Origin: Clostridia bacterium
GTDB taxonomy: Bacteria; Bacillota; Clostridia; Oscillospirales; CAG-382
Assembly: GCA_017429165.1 (NCBI GenBank)
Contig: JAFRPL010000029.1
Location: forward strand, 1 to 64,000
Direction: 5' to 3'
Length of the DNA stretch: 64,000 nucleotides
In this document: in pieces, positions 50,714 through 58,219 of the stretch
How positions within the stretch are numbered: the first letter of the stretch is position 1
Layout: each line of letters starts with the position of its first letter
Program-made: the position numbers and the translations under genes
Notes under the pieces: model-generated
What the model was told of the DNA's origin: nothing
The model's database searches: none
Seen by the model: the letters and a program-made list of their open reading frames with translations, nothing else

Positions 50714-52189
50714 TTATTGGATATTCGATACGGTTCCCGTGAACAGCGGCACGCCGTTGTTGACGACCATAAATACGAACGGCTTATCGAGCGTAAAATC
50801 ATAATCCTTATGGTCTTCCGCGTAACCGTTGGCAATGCGTATTCCGGTAAACGCCGCGCCTTCCACGCCTTCTTTATCGGCTTTGAAGCGCGCCGCGTGG
50901 ATGATTTGATTGACAAATATGTCGTCGTCTGTCAGTTCCGAAAAATCCGCTTTTGAAGAGATCGTACAATCGGTAACGCCGAGCGCGTACAGTATATCTA
51001 TGATCGATTCGTTGAAATCGACGTCAAAATCCGGCATCCTTACCGTAACGTCGTACGTTTTACCGGTCTTTTCCGAACCGATGAAAGAAATGAGATCGGA
51101 CTTAACAACGTCTTCCGTGCTTTTGCCGTAATCGGGCAGGAAGAACCACATTCTGTTGCCGTCCGAAAGCGTGTCGTGGAACGCGGTGAACCCGTCGCCG
51201 TAATAGATCTCGCTTGTGAACGATTTTTTATTAAAAACGCAGTCTGTTCTGCCGTCCGTACCCTTGAACACGCCCTCTTCGGTTTCTCTGTATTGTATAG
51301 CCCATTTAACTTTGTAATAAAGAGTAGACGCGAGCACAGCGCGGGTATCGTCGCTGATATCGAGCGCATTGATGAAACCGTCGAGCAGACCGCAGGTTTG
51401 ATCCGAAAGCCATTGTTTCAGCGCTTTCTTATATTCATCGCTTGCAAAATTGCCGGTGAAAGTCGAAGCATAGTGATCGTTTTTCAGTATTTCGACGCAG
51501 TTTTCCTTGACAGGCATATCGCTTGAAAGCCATACGGAATTACCGAGCAGCGATTTGCCGAATTCGTCGTCGCGGCTGTTATACAGCCATATGATTTTTG
51601 ATTGCTCGCGGAGTTCTTCTATACTTGACACGCCTATGATATCGAGTATCTGCTTGCGCGACGTTCCGCTCGTGCATTCCGCAAGCATCGAAAGCGCCAT
51701 ATAGATATTGACCGGCGAAACGACCGCGCTTTCGCGGCCTTCGAGCAGTTTTTGCGTCAGCTTGTCAAAGAAGGCTCCAAGCTCTGCCGCGTTTTGCCGG
51801 TATGTTTTCTGAACTTTGCGGTATTCGCGTCCGTAAACGTTCGAAGCAGTAAAAGAAACGTCCGCAAGGCACATATAAAGCGCGCCGGAATAATCGCCCG
51901 CGGTGCCCTTGAAGGGCTCTACGTTTGGCCTTGTCGTGTGCGGGTCTGAACTCGTCGTGTGCGGATCCGTCACAGCGGCTTTTTTTATGCTGAAGGTGAC
52001 CGCAAGCGCCGTAACGACGAGCGTTAACGCCAGGACGGCGGCTATAAGAGATCTTCTGTTTATAAAAGCGTCTTTCCTTCTTCGCTCTGAGACAGCCGGA
52101 TCTTTTTGCGTTCCGCCGATAATATTGTCGATAAGCGTTTCGGTGATATGAGCCGTGGCGTCGTATAAGTATTTGTTTTTATCGTCCAT
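50714..52189 (-). CDS. Membrane-tethered serpin
   Basis: A 491-residue protein: cytosolic N-terminus (1-46, RRRKD near the membrane), one helix (about 47-67), a TDPHTT/SDPHTT spacer, then a full serpin fold (about 115-490). Serpin landmarks are VSPVNIYMALSMLAECTSGTSRKQI (155-181), YYKVKWAIQY, the hinge KEGVEGAAFTG (439-449) and KPFVFMVVNNGVPLFTGTV (469-487). The hinge has Gly at P15 and small residues at P12-P10 but Phe at P9, and the loop is about four residues longer than in antitrypsin, so P1 (somewhere in RIANGY) cannot be fixed. It would trap an extracellular protease. Its start overlaps the HTH/sigma-4 regulator gene by 11 bases with GGAGG upstream, like an anti-sigma pair. Confidence 0.93.
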   Translation of the reverse strand: MDDKNKYLYDATAHITETLIDNIIGGTQKDPAVSERRRKDAFINRRSLIAAVLALTLVVTALAVTFSIKKAAVTDPHTTSSDPHTTRPNVEPFKGTAGDYSGALYMCLADVSFTASNVYGREYRKVQKTYRQNAAELGAFFDKLTQKLLEGRESAVVSPVNIYMALSMLAECTSGTSRKQILDIIGVSSIEELREQSKIIWLYNSRDDEFGKSLLGNSVWLSSDMPVKENCVEILKNDHYASTFTGNFASDEYKKALKQWLSDQTCGLLDGFINALDISDDTRAVLASTLYYKVKWAIQYRETEEGVFKGTDGRTDCVFNKKSFTSEIYYGDGFTAFHDTLSDGNRMWFFLPDYGKSTEDVVKSDLISFIGSEKTGKTYDVTVRMPDFDVDFNESIIDILYALGVTDCTISSKADFSELTDDDIFVNQIIHAARFKADKEGVEGAAFTGIRIANGYAEDHKDYDFTLDKPFVFMVVNNGVPLFTGTVSNIQ

Positions 52190-52637
52190 CGTTTTGCCTC
52201 CGTATCATTTTTATCAGTTTTTTTCGCGATTTTGAAAGGCGGCTGCGGATGTGGTTTTCGCGCATGCCTTTCTTTTCCGAAATGGCGGCGATACTCTCGG
52301 TCAGGTAGTACCTGCGCACAAATATCTCAGCTTCGTCTATGCCCGCCTTGCTCAAAAACTCGTTCAGCACTTTGGTGAATTCGGATTCAGGCATTTGTAT
52401 CCCGTCGGGAATGCATTCCGAAAGCTCTTCAAAAACATAAACGTCTTTTTCAATTATCACGTCCGGTTCTACTCCGAAAACTTCAGCGATCCTTTCGATC
52501 GCCGAATAGTCCGGACGTCTGACTCCGGTTTCCCATTTTGAAACAAGGTCTTTCGACACAAACAGCATCCCTGCGAGAGTTTCCTGCGTCCATCTGCGTT
52601 CATGCCGCAGCTGCGCTATGACGCTCCCAACGTTCAC
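52179..52637 (-). CDS. Hybrid regulator: XRE helix-turn-helix plus sigma region 4-like domain
   Basis: A 152-residue protein with two DNA-binding parts. Residues 5-60 are a Cro/C1-type domain (WTQETLAGMLFVSKDLVSKWETGVRRPDYSAIERIAEVFGV). Residues 86-146 resemble sigma-70 region 4 (IDEAEIFVRRYYLTESIAAIS ... MRENHIRSRLSKSRKKLIKMI). Region 2 is absent, so it is not a complete sigma factor. The start is a GTG at 52637 with AGGAGG 7 bases before it. The next gene, a membrane serpin, begins inside its last codons. I infer that it controls, or is controlled by, the serpin; target promoters are unknown. Confidence 0.88.
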   Translation of the reverse strand: MNVGSVIAQLRHERRWTQETLAGMLFVSKDLVSKWETGVRRPDYSAIERIAEVFGVEPDVIIEKDVYVFEELSECIPDGIQMPESEFTKVLNEFLSKAGIDEAEIFVRRYYLTESIAAISEKKGMRENHIRSRLSKSRKKLIKMIRRQNDGR

Positions 52638-52760
52638 GTCGTTTTCCTCCTCTTGCTTTTCTGATAATATTCTAACAGATAGTTAGCGGTATGTAAAGGG
52701 ACGATTCGCACCCTTTATTCAGCGCTTTATGCAAAGAAATATGTTCGCCGTTACGTTTTT

Positions 52761-52789
52761 AGCATAGCATATACGAAATAAAAAGTCAA
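52761..52789 (-). promoter_or_regulatory. Promoter for the HTH/sigma-4 and serpin genes
   Basis: On the minus strand TTGACT (52789 to 52784), a 17-base spacer and TATGCT (52766 to 52761) lie about 124 bases upstream of the GTG start, so the leader is fairly long. Confidence 0.6.
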
Positions 52790-52807
52790 CGCAAAGCCTC
52801 AGCAAAA

Positions 52808-52832
52808 GGCGCCGCGCATTACGCGCGGCGCC
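52808..52832 (-). terminator. Terminator after the 30-residue peptide gene
   Basis: The perfect 10-base stem GGCGCCGCGC (52808-52817) with GCGCGGCGCC (52823-52832) is followed on the minus strand by TTTTGC. It separates the peptide gene from the promoter of the regulator-serpin unit. Confidence 0.8.
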
Positions 52833-52900
52833 CTGTTTTGCCGGGTGGTCTTATGTTGCGGCGGGCAGATATCAGCCCGCGCATTTTTCGCTTTAAGCCT

Positions 52901-52993
52901 TCAGCCGCCGCAGCAGCAAAGAATGACGATAGCGATGAGTATGACTATCCAACAACTGTTCTGGTTCCCGAAGAACGAATCGAAGCATCCCAT
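52901..52993 (-). CDS. YjcZ-like 30-residue sporulation peptide
   Basis: A very short gene: MGCFDSFFGNQNSCW followed by a hydrophobic helix IVILIAIVILCCCGG and a TGA stop. The pattern (Gly/Cys/Asn-rich head, single hydrophobic helix of Ile/Val/Leu, CCCGG tail) is that of the YjcZ/coat-associated peptides of spore formers. An ideal AAGGAGG lies 8 bases before the ATG, a terminator follows, and a CATAGTATA element with an AC 17 bases upstream matches the sigma-K promoter pattern. These three signals make it a real gene despite its size. It probably sits in a spore membrane or the coat. Confidence 0.8.
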   Translation of the reverse strand: MGCFDSFFGNQNSCWIVILIAIVILCCCGG

Positions 52994-53015
52994 CTGTGCA
53001 TCCTCCTTCCTTCTA

Positions 53016-53043
53016 TATACTATGAAGGAAAGGGAAATACGGT
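53016..53043 (-). promoter_or_regulatory. Candidate sigma-K promoter of the peptide gene
   Basis: On the minus strand CATAGTATA (53024 to 53016) fits the sigma-K -10 pattern CATANNNTA, and AC (53043 to 53042) stands 17 bases upstream as the -35. Transcription would start close to the ribosome binding site. sigK itself is 3 kb away. Confidence 0.45.
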
Positions 53044-53073
53044 TACATCGCTTTACGTTCTTTTATGCGTCTT

Positions 53074-54771
53074 TCACACGTCGATCCATTCGCCGGGGAC
53101 TTTGACCGCCTTGTGCATGGTTTCGATTATGCCCATTATGGCGACGGTCTCGTCGTGCTGCGCCTTGATCTCGCCGGTGCGGAAGAAATCGCACATTTCG
53201 ACTATGAAGTTGGGGAAATAATCCGACATCTGCGGTATGGTGTAGTTTGCGCCGTCCTCGTAGCTGAGGATGAGGTTGAAGTCGGGCGTGTCTTTCCAGC
53301 CGAAGTGGGACATCACGGCGCGCCTGCCGCCTTCGAATTCGATTGCGAACGAGGCGTGCTGACCGGCGCCTATAGCCATAACGCGTTTGACCTTGCTGCC
53401 CATAAGTATGACGATGGGTTCGAGCTGGTGGATGGCGTAGGTGTCGTATTCGCCGGGCCCGCGCGAAGAAATGAACGCTATGCCGTCTTTCTTAACGCCC
53501 TTGAGCTCGTTTGCAAAGCGCAGTGCGGAAGTCGAGAAGAACGGAGTGTTGTGGCTTTCGGCTATGTCCACAAGTCCCTGAGCTATCTTCTTGGAAAGCG
53601 AGAAGGTCTTGTCTACGTAAACGCGCTTGCCGCTCCTGAGCGGTATCTGGCACAGATCCCAGTGGCGTTCGGGGTTATCGGGTGAAAGGACGATGATGCA
53701 ATCGGATTTTTCGACGACTTCTTCAATGCTCATGCATCTCTGAACGCCGAACTTTTCGCACCACTGATCGGTGGTGAAACCGGTCTTGGGGCTGTCGATC
53801 TCGGCGTAGGCGTACGCGACCTTGAATTCGTTGCCGCAGGCGTTCTTAATGAACTGCGGATAGTTGTTCGCGTGCCACTCGTCGAGATAATATTCCACAA
53901 AGCCTATCTTCTTTACGCGCGCCTTTTCGTTTAAGAAATCGGCGGCTTTCTTTATGTCGGCGAACGGGTCGGCGCCGCATTCGCGTTCGATCGTGAGGAA
54001 TCCGGTGTAGCCGATCTCGTCGAGCGCTTTGAGGTAGGCGTTGAAATCGACTTTGCCTTCGCCCAGAGGGACCTCCTTGAAATAATCTTCCATACGCATA
54101 TCTTCTATGCCGCCTTCGGCAAAGAAAGTGTAAATGCGTTTGGGATCGGTCTGCTGCAGCATAACGCCGTCCTTGGCGTGGGTGTGGACGATGAAATCCT
54201 TGAGCACTTTGACGCCTTCAACGGGATCGACGCCGGTGACCATTACGAGGTTCGCGGGGTCAAAGTTGACGCCAATGCCTTTTGAATCGACGTCGAGTAT
54301 GAAATCGCGCAGAGTCTCGGGCTTTTCGGGGCCGGTCTCTATTGCGAAAGTGACGCCTATGGAAGCGCCGTAATCGCCTATCCCCTTGCAGGCGGCTTTC
54401 ATTCTGGCGTAGTTGCCGCTCTTATCCGCGGGGACGACGCCTATGTGTGTGGTGACGACTTTGCTGCCCAGAGCTTTTGCTATATCCGCCACTTTTTTGG
54501 AAGCGGGGATCTTCCAGGCGTTTTCTTCTTCGCTTTCAAAACCGTGGCCGCCGAAATCGCCGCAAACGGCGGAAACGACGAGCCCGCGGTCGGCGAGCAG
54601 CTTCTTTGTCTGCTCGATCTTCGCTTCGTCAAACGTGGAATAGAGCATTTCGCCGCCGGTGACGTAAAGCTGAATGCCTTCCGCGCCGACCGCGACCGCT
54701 TTATCCAGAGCGACGGCGAACGGAGTCCTGAACGAATCGGTCATGACGCCGATCTTGAATCTTTTTTCCAT
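53074..54771 (-). CDS. Fusion of sugar-phosphate isomerase/epimerase-like and Gfo/Idh/MocA-like domains
   Basis: A 565-residue two-domain protein. Residues 1-284 are a TIM barrel of the xylose-isomerase-like AP endonuclease 2 family with metal-ligand candidates E145 (AIETGPE), D171 (NFDPAN), H198 (HTHAKD) and E262 or E264 (IEREC). Residues about 287-565 resemble a Gfo/Idh/MocA oxidoreductase: the catalytic-lysine segment reads YVDKTFS (D387-K388; usual EKP), followed by GPGEYDTYAIHQLEP. The Rossmann GxGxxG motif is not visible at the domain start (KKIGFVEYYLDEWHA), so NAD binding is doubtful. Sugar acid or inositol-type chemistry is likely, possibly a two-step conversion in one chain. Confidence 0.85.
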   Translation of the reverse strand: MEKRFKIGVMTDSFRTPFAVALDKAVAVGAEGIQLYVTGGEMLYSTFDEAKIEQTKKLLADRGLVVSAVCGDFGGHGFESEEENAWKIPASKKVADIAKALGSKVVTTHIGVVPADKSGNYARMKAACKGIGDYGASIGVTFAIETGPEKPETLRDFILDVDSKGIGVNFDPANLVMVTGVDPVEGVKVLKDFIVHTHAKDGVMLQQTDPKRIYTFFAEGGIEDMRMEDYFKEVPLGEGKVDFNAYLKALDEIGYTGFLTIERECGADPFADIKKAADFLNEKARVKKIGFVEYYLDEWHANNYPQFIKNACGNEFKVAYAYAEIDSPKTGFTTDQWCEKFGVQRCMSIEEVVEKSDCIIVLSPDNPERHWDLCQIPLRSGKRVYVDKTFSLSKKIAQGLVDIAESHNTPFFSTSALRFANELKGVKKDGIAFISSRGPGEYDTYAIHQLEPIVILMGSKVKRVMAIGAGQHASFAIEFEGGRRAVMSHFGWKDTPDFNLILSYEDGANYTIPQMSDYFPNFIVEMCDFFRTGEIKAQHDETVAIMGIIETMHKAVKVPGEWIDV

Positions 54772-54807
54772 TGTGGTACACCATCCTTAATTTTTATATT
54801 TGAATAT

Positions 54808-55263
54808 TCAGAACAGAGTTATTTGGAACACGAACGAGAGCACCGAAACTATCGCCGCCGCGGTCAGCACGCCCAGCACTATTGCGGGGAACGATTCGCG
54901 CAGCTTGAGTTTGAGCGTGAGCGCTATCAGCGCGCCGGTCCAGGCGCCCGTGCCGGGGAGCGGTATCGCCACAAAAAGCCAAAGCCCCACAAAAAGGGTC
55001 TTTTTCATTTTGGCGACCTTTTTTTCGCCCAGACTGAGGATCCATCTGAATAATTTGCCGAAGCGGGGGAATTTGGCGAAATATTCCAGCACTCGCCTGC
55101 CGTAGACTATGGCAAAAGGTATCGGCAAAAGGTTGCCTATTATCGCGAGCGTAATGGTGAGCGGGTACGAAAGCCCCAGACTCAGCCCCACGGGGATCGC
55201 GCCGCGGAGCTCAATTACGGGCACCATGCTTATAAGCAGTACCCAAAGGCAGTTGAGCAGCAT
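54808..55263 (-). CDS. Small multidrug export protein family (COG2426)
   Basis: A 151-residue membrane protein with about four hydrophobic segments. The family motifs VPVIELRGAIPVGLSLGL and GNLLPIPFAIVYGRR near the start and IPLPGTGAWTGALIALTLKL in the middle are intact. Despite the name, the transported substrate is not established. It lies 36 bases upstream of the fusion gene and 85 bases downstream of sigK on the same strand. Confidence 0.9.
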   Translation of the reverse strand: MLLNCLWVLLISMVPVIELRGAIPVGLSLGLSYPLTITLAIIGNLLPIPFAIVYGRRVLEYFAKFPRFGKLFRWILSLGEKKVAKMKKTLFVGLWLFVAIPLPGTGAWTGALIALTLKLKLRESFPAIVLGVLTAAAIVSVLSFVFQITLF

Positions 55264-55348
55264 AATCCATCCTTAACGGTTTTTATCATTCTCATTATAT
55301 CCCGTGCCGCGCCGTATGTCAAGTGAAAGACGGCACTTTTGCAAAAAC

Positions 55349-56044
55349 TTATGCCCCGTGCGATACTATGTAATCGCGTATCTTTTCGAGCGCGGTCTTT
55401 TCGATGCGCGAAACGTAACTGCGCGATATCCCAAGCAGGTTCGCCGCTTCGCGCTGAGTCCGGCATTTGCCGTCTTCGGTCATTCCGTAGCGCAGCGCCA
55501 CTATCCTGCGTTCGCGGCCGCACAGCGCGTCGCGCATGGCACTTTTTATAAGTGAAGATTTCATTTTCAGGTCGATCTTTTCGGTGATATCCTCATCGCT
55601 GCAGAGTATATCCATATACGTCAGAGGATTGCCGTCTTTGTCGGTATCGACGGGATCGTTAAGCGAGCTTTCGAGCAGCGTTTTCTTCTGCGCGCGGAAA
55701 TACATAAGTATCTCGTTCTGCAGACATTTTCCGGCGTAGGTGGCGAACCTCGTGCCGTTTTCGGGATCGTACGAATCTATCGCTTTGATAAGTCCCACGC
55801 TGCCCACCGAGATCAGGTCTTCCTGGTCCTTGCAGGTGGAATAATACTTTTTCACAATATGCGCCACCAGCCGCAGATTGTGTTCTATGAGTTTGCAGCG
55901 CGCGTCTTTGTCGCCGGCTTTCATGCGCCGGAAAAGTTCTTTTTCTTCCTCCTTGCCCAAAGGCGGCGGAAAACTGCCGGCGCTCTGCGTGCGCAGCAGC
56001 AGAAAAACGAGTTTTGAAACGAACGAAACAAGTAAAGAAAACAT
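55349..56044 (-). CDS. sigK: RNA polymerase sporulation sigma factor SigK
   Basis: A 231-residue late mother-cell sigma factor. The N-terminal pro-sequence is hydrophobic (SLLVSFVSKLVFLLLRTQSAGSFPPPL) and the body matches sigma-K: EHNLRLVAHIVKKYYSTCKDQEDLISVGSVGLIKAIDSYDPENGTRFATYA in region 2 and GISRSYVSRIEKTALEKI in region 4. The gene is intact, with no skin element. GGAGGG lies 6 bases before the ATG, but it is buried in a 12-base hairpin (56046-56079). Upstream on the same strand are the ACP and acyl ligase genes, an unusual context. Confidence 0.95.
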   Translation of the reverse strand: MFSLLVSFVSKLVFLLLRTQSAGSFPPPLGKEEEKELFRRMKAGDKDARCKLIEHNLRLVAHIVKKYYSTCKDQEDLISVGSVGLIKAIDSYDPENGTRFATYAGKCLQNEILMYFRAQKKTLLESSLNDPVDTDKDGNPLTYMDILCSDEDITEKIDLKMKSSLIKSAMRDALCGRERRIVALRYGMTEDGKCRTQREAANLLGISRSYVSRIEKTALEKIRDYIVSHGA

Positions 56045-56045
56045 A

Positions 56046-56079
56046 AACGCCCTCCGCGTAAATATATGCGGAAGGCGTT
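56046..56079 (-). promoter_or_regulatory. Hairpin covering the sigK ribosome binding site
   Basis: AACGCCCTCCGC (56046-56057) and GCGGAAGGCGTT (56068-56079) form a 12-base stem with a 10-base A/T loop, ending one base before the sigK ATG. The single imperfect pair is G-U in the minus-strand RNA but A-C in the plus-strand RNA, so the fold belongs to the sigK transcript. It hides the GGAGGG; the sequence after it (TTTATGTTTTCTTT) also resembles a terminator tail. Confidence 0.7.
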
Positions 56080-56095
56080 GATTTATTGCGCTTTT

Positions 56096-56320
56096 TCAGG
56101 CGTTTGCTTCGAGATAATCCACTACGTCGCGCACGGTGACGAGAGTGGGCAGCACTTCGTCGTCGAATCTGACGTCGAATTTTTCTTCGCAGATGACCAC
56201 GAGGTCGGCGAGTTCGAGCGAATTGAAACCGAGATCGGCTATAAATTCAGCGTCGGGCGTGATCTCGCGCTCGTTGATGTTCATTTCTTCTACAAGTATT
56301 TGTTTGAGCTTTTCGTACAT
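56096..56320 (-). CDS. Acyl carrier protein
   Basis: A 74-residue ACP that carries acyl chains on a phosphopantetheine arm. The attachment Ser is S34 in LGFNSLELADL; the residue before it is Asn instead of the nearly invariant Asp, which might affect recognition by the holo-ACP synthase. The four-helix pattern and acidic composition are normal. An upstream in-frame TTG at 56326 exists, but ATG 56320 has AAAGGTGA at good distance. It lies 32 bases downstream of the acyl ligase, so it is probably the dedicated carrier for that enzyme. Confidence 0.92.
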   Translation of the reverse strand: MYEKLKQILVEEMNINEREITPDAEFIADLGFNSLELADLVVICEEKFDVRFDDEVLPTLVTVRDVVDYLEANA

Positions 56321-56352
56321 AAACAATCACCTTTTAGGAAAATATATTTATA

Positions 56353-58071
56353 TCAGACCTTGTAACGAAGGATCTTTTTGGTCGAAGTCTTTTCGAATTC
56401 GGTCTTTTTGATCTCGATATGATGCACCTGCTTGAACGACGGCAGTTCGCGGTTTATATTGGCGATCTCTTTTTTGAACGTCTCTTTGATCTCGTCTTCC
56501 GAACGGTCGGCGAACTTTTCGTAATCGGGGAATATCACCGCGGTGAGCATCTGGTCGCCGTTGACGTCCCGGGCGCAGACCACGCATTCCTTGACTATGT
56601 CGAGCCGGTAGATGTATTCTTCTATCTCTTCGGGGTAGACGTTCTTGCCGTTGTCGAATATTATTATGTTCTTCTTGCGGCCGGTGATGTAAAGATACCC
56701 GTCTTCGTCGAGTCTGCCGTAGTCGCCGGTCTTGAAGAAGCCTTCTTTGTTGAACGCTTCGGCGGTGGCTTCGGGATTCTTGTAATAGCCCTTCATAACG
56801 TGGGGGCCCTTTACGCAGATCTCGCCGATCTCGCCTACCGGGAGATCGTATTCCTCGCCGTTTTCGTCCTCGCCCATTATCTTGACTATACTGCCGGGGA
56901 TGGGGAGCCCCACGGAATCGTACTTGACCTTTTTCCACGGCGTGACCGAAACGAGCGGGGCGCATTCGGTAATGCCATAGCCCTGGGCTATGGAAATGCC
57001 GAACTCCTCAAACCGCTTGACATACCGGGGATCCAGCGCGGCGCCGCCGCAGATTATGGTCCTGAGCCTGCCTCCCAGCGTGGAATGCACCTTGGCGTAG
57101 AGCAGACGGCGGAAATCTATGCCCACCTTGCGAGCCTTGTTGCTTACGAACGTGCCGCCTTTGAGCAGAGGCGCGAGATGGCTCTTTTCTATGCCCGATT
57201 CTATTTTGGAAGCGAGCGTTGAAACGAACATCGGCACCAGTACCATGGCGGTCGGGCGGAAAAGCTGTATGTTCTTGGTAAAATACTTTAAGCTGTTGTT
57301 TATGCACACCGTGGTGCCTATGCAGATAGGCGTGAGCAGGCCGCAGCACAGCTCGTAGGTGTGGTGATAGGGAAGCACCGAAAAGATGGTGTCTTTGTCG
57401 TCGATATTGACCATGTTCGAAGACGCGTGTATGCAGGCGAGGATGTTGTCTTCGGTGAGCATGACGCCCTTGCTGGTGCCGGTGGTGCCGGACGTGAATA
57501 TTATGGCGCACACGCGCGACGAATCGGTGCGGATGCGGCGCATATCCACTTTGCCTGTGGCAACGGCGATATCGCCCGAGGAAATGCAGCGGCGCAGCGT
57601 GGTGAAACGCGGCCAGCCGTCTATCTCGAGACCGTCTAAGCATATGAATTTTTTGATGCCGCAATCGGGCATCGCGGCGATCTTTGCGGCGAACGTGGAA
57701 GAATACACCAGCGTGTCGGCTTCGGCGATCTGCATAAAGGCGGACGCCTGGTCGAACGAAAGCTCTTTGTCGAGCGGGATGACGGTCTTGCCCGCCGCCA
57801 CGGCGGCGACGTAGGTCACGAGCCACTCAAAGCGGTTTTCCGAAAGGATCGCTATGCGGTCGCAGCCGTTTTCGGGCATATAAAAATACGCGCTCAGATC
57901 TTCTACCAGCAGCGAAAAACCGTGGAACGAGATCTCGCCGATCGTTTTGTCGGGGCGGAAAAAGCGCAGGTATGTCTTTTCGCCGTATTTTTCGGCGGAA
58001 TCGTATACCATCTCGCGCATATTCAGATACAGCGGGTATTTATCTTTTATAAGTGATTTCAATTCTTTCAA
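56353..58071 (-). CDS. AMP-forming acyl-CoA/acyl-ACP synthetase
   Basis: A 572-residue ANL-superfamily ligase, closest in appearance to long-chain fatty acid ligases. Motifs: P-loop IIFTSGTTGTSKGVMLT (about 190-206), YGITECAPLVSVTP, TGDYGRLDEDGYLYITGRKKN and the C-terminal catalytic-Lys segment with EKTSTKKILR. It activates a carboxylic acid as acyl-AMP and transfers it to CoA or, given the ACP gene next to it, to that ACP. The start is uncertain: TTG at 58071 gives the track of family residues but its AAAGG is only two bases away. A perfect sigma-A promoter lies 62 bases upstream. Confidence 0.92.
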   Translation of the reverse strand: MKELKSLIKDKYPLYLNMREMVYDSAEKYGEKTYLRFFRPDKTIGEISFHGFSLLVEDLSAYFYMPENGCDRIAILSENRFEWLVTYVAAVAAGKTVIPLDKELSFDQASAFMQIAEADTLVYSSTFAAKIAAMPDCGIKKFICLDGLEIDGWPRFTTLRRCISSGDIAVATGKVDMRRIRTDSSRVCAIIFTSGTTGTSKGVMLTEDNILACIHASSNMVNIDDKDTIFSVLPYHHTYELCCGLLTPICIGTTVCINNSLKYFTKNIQLFRPTAMVLVPMFVSTLASKIESGIEKSHLAPLLKGGTFVSNKARKVGIDFRRLLYAKVHSTLGGRLRTIICGGAALDPRYVKRFEEFGISIAQGYGITECAPLVSVTPWKKVKYDSVGLPIPGSIVKIMGEDENGEEYDLPVGEIGEICVKGPHVMKGYYKNPEATAEAFNKEGFFKTGDYGRLDEDGYLYITGRKKNIIIFDNGKNVYPEEIEEYIYRLDIVKECVVCARDVNGDQMLTAVIFPDYEKFADRSEDEIKETFKKEIANINRELPSFKQVHHIEIKKTEFEKTSTKKILRYKV

Positions 58072-58132
58072 TGCCTTTCGTGGAAAAAAGTGACGAAGTA
58101 TACGGAGCGCCGTTACGCCACGGCACGAGATA

Positions 58133-58160
58133 ATTATATATTTTTCTTCCGATATGTCAA
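58133..58160 (-). promoter_or_regulatory. Consensus sigma-A promoter for ligase-ACP(-sigK)
   Basis: On the minus strand TTGACA (58160 to 58155), a 16-base spacer and TATAAT (58138 to 58133), both perfect. It should be a strong vegetative promoter. Confidence 0.8.
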
Positions 58161-58219
58161 TAGATTTACCCGAATTTTAACAATTTACTCAAAAACGACA
58201 CCGTAACGGAGAACGCTTT

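Noticed and set aside
55349-56044. sigK interrupted by a skin-type prophage
   Set aside because: The frame is continuous and all sigma regions are present.
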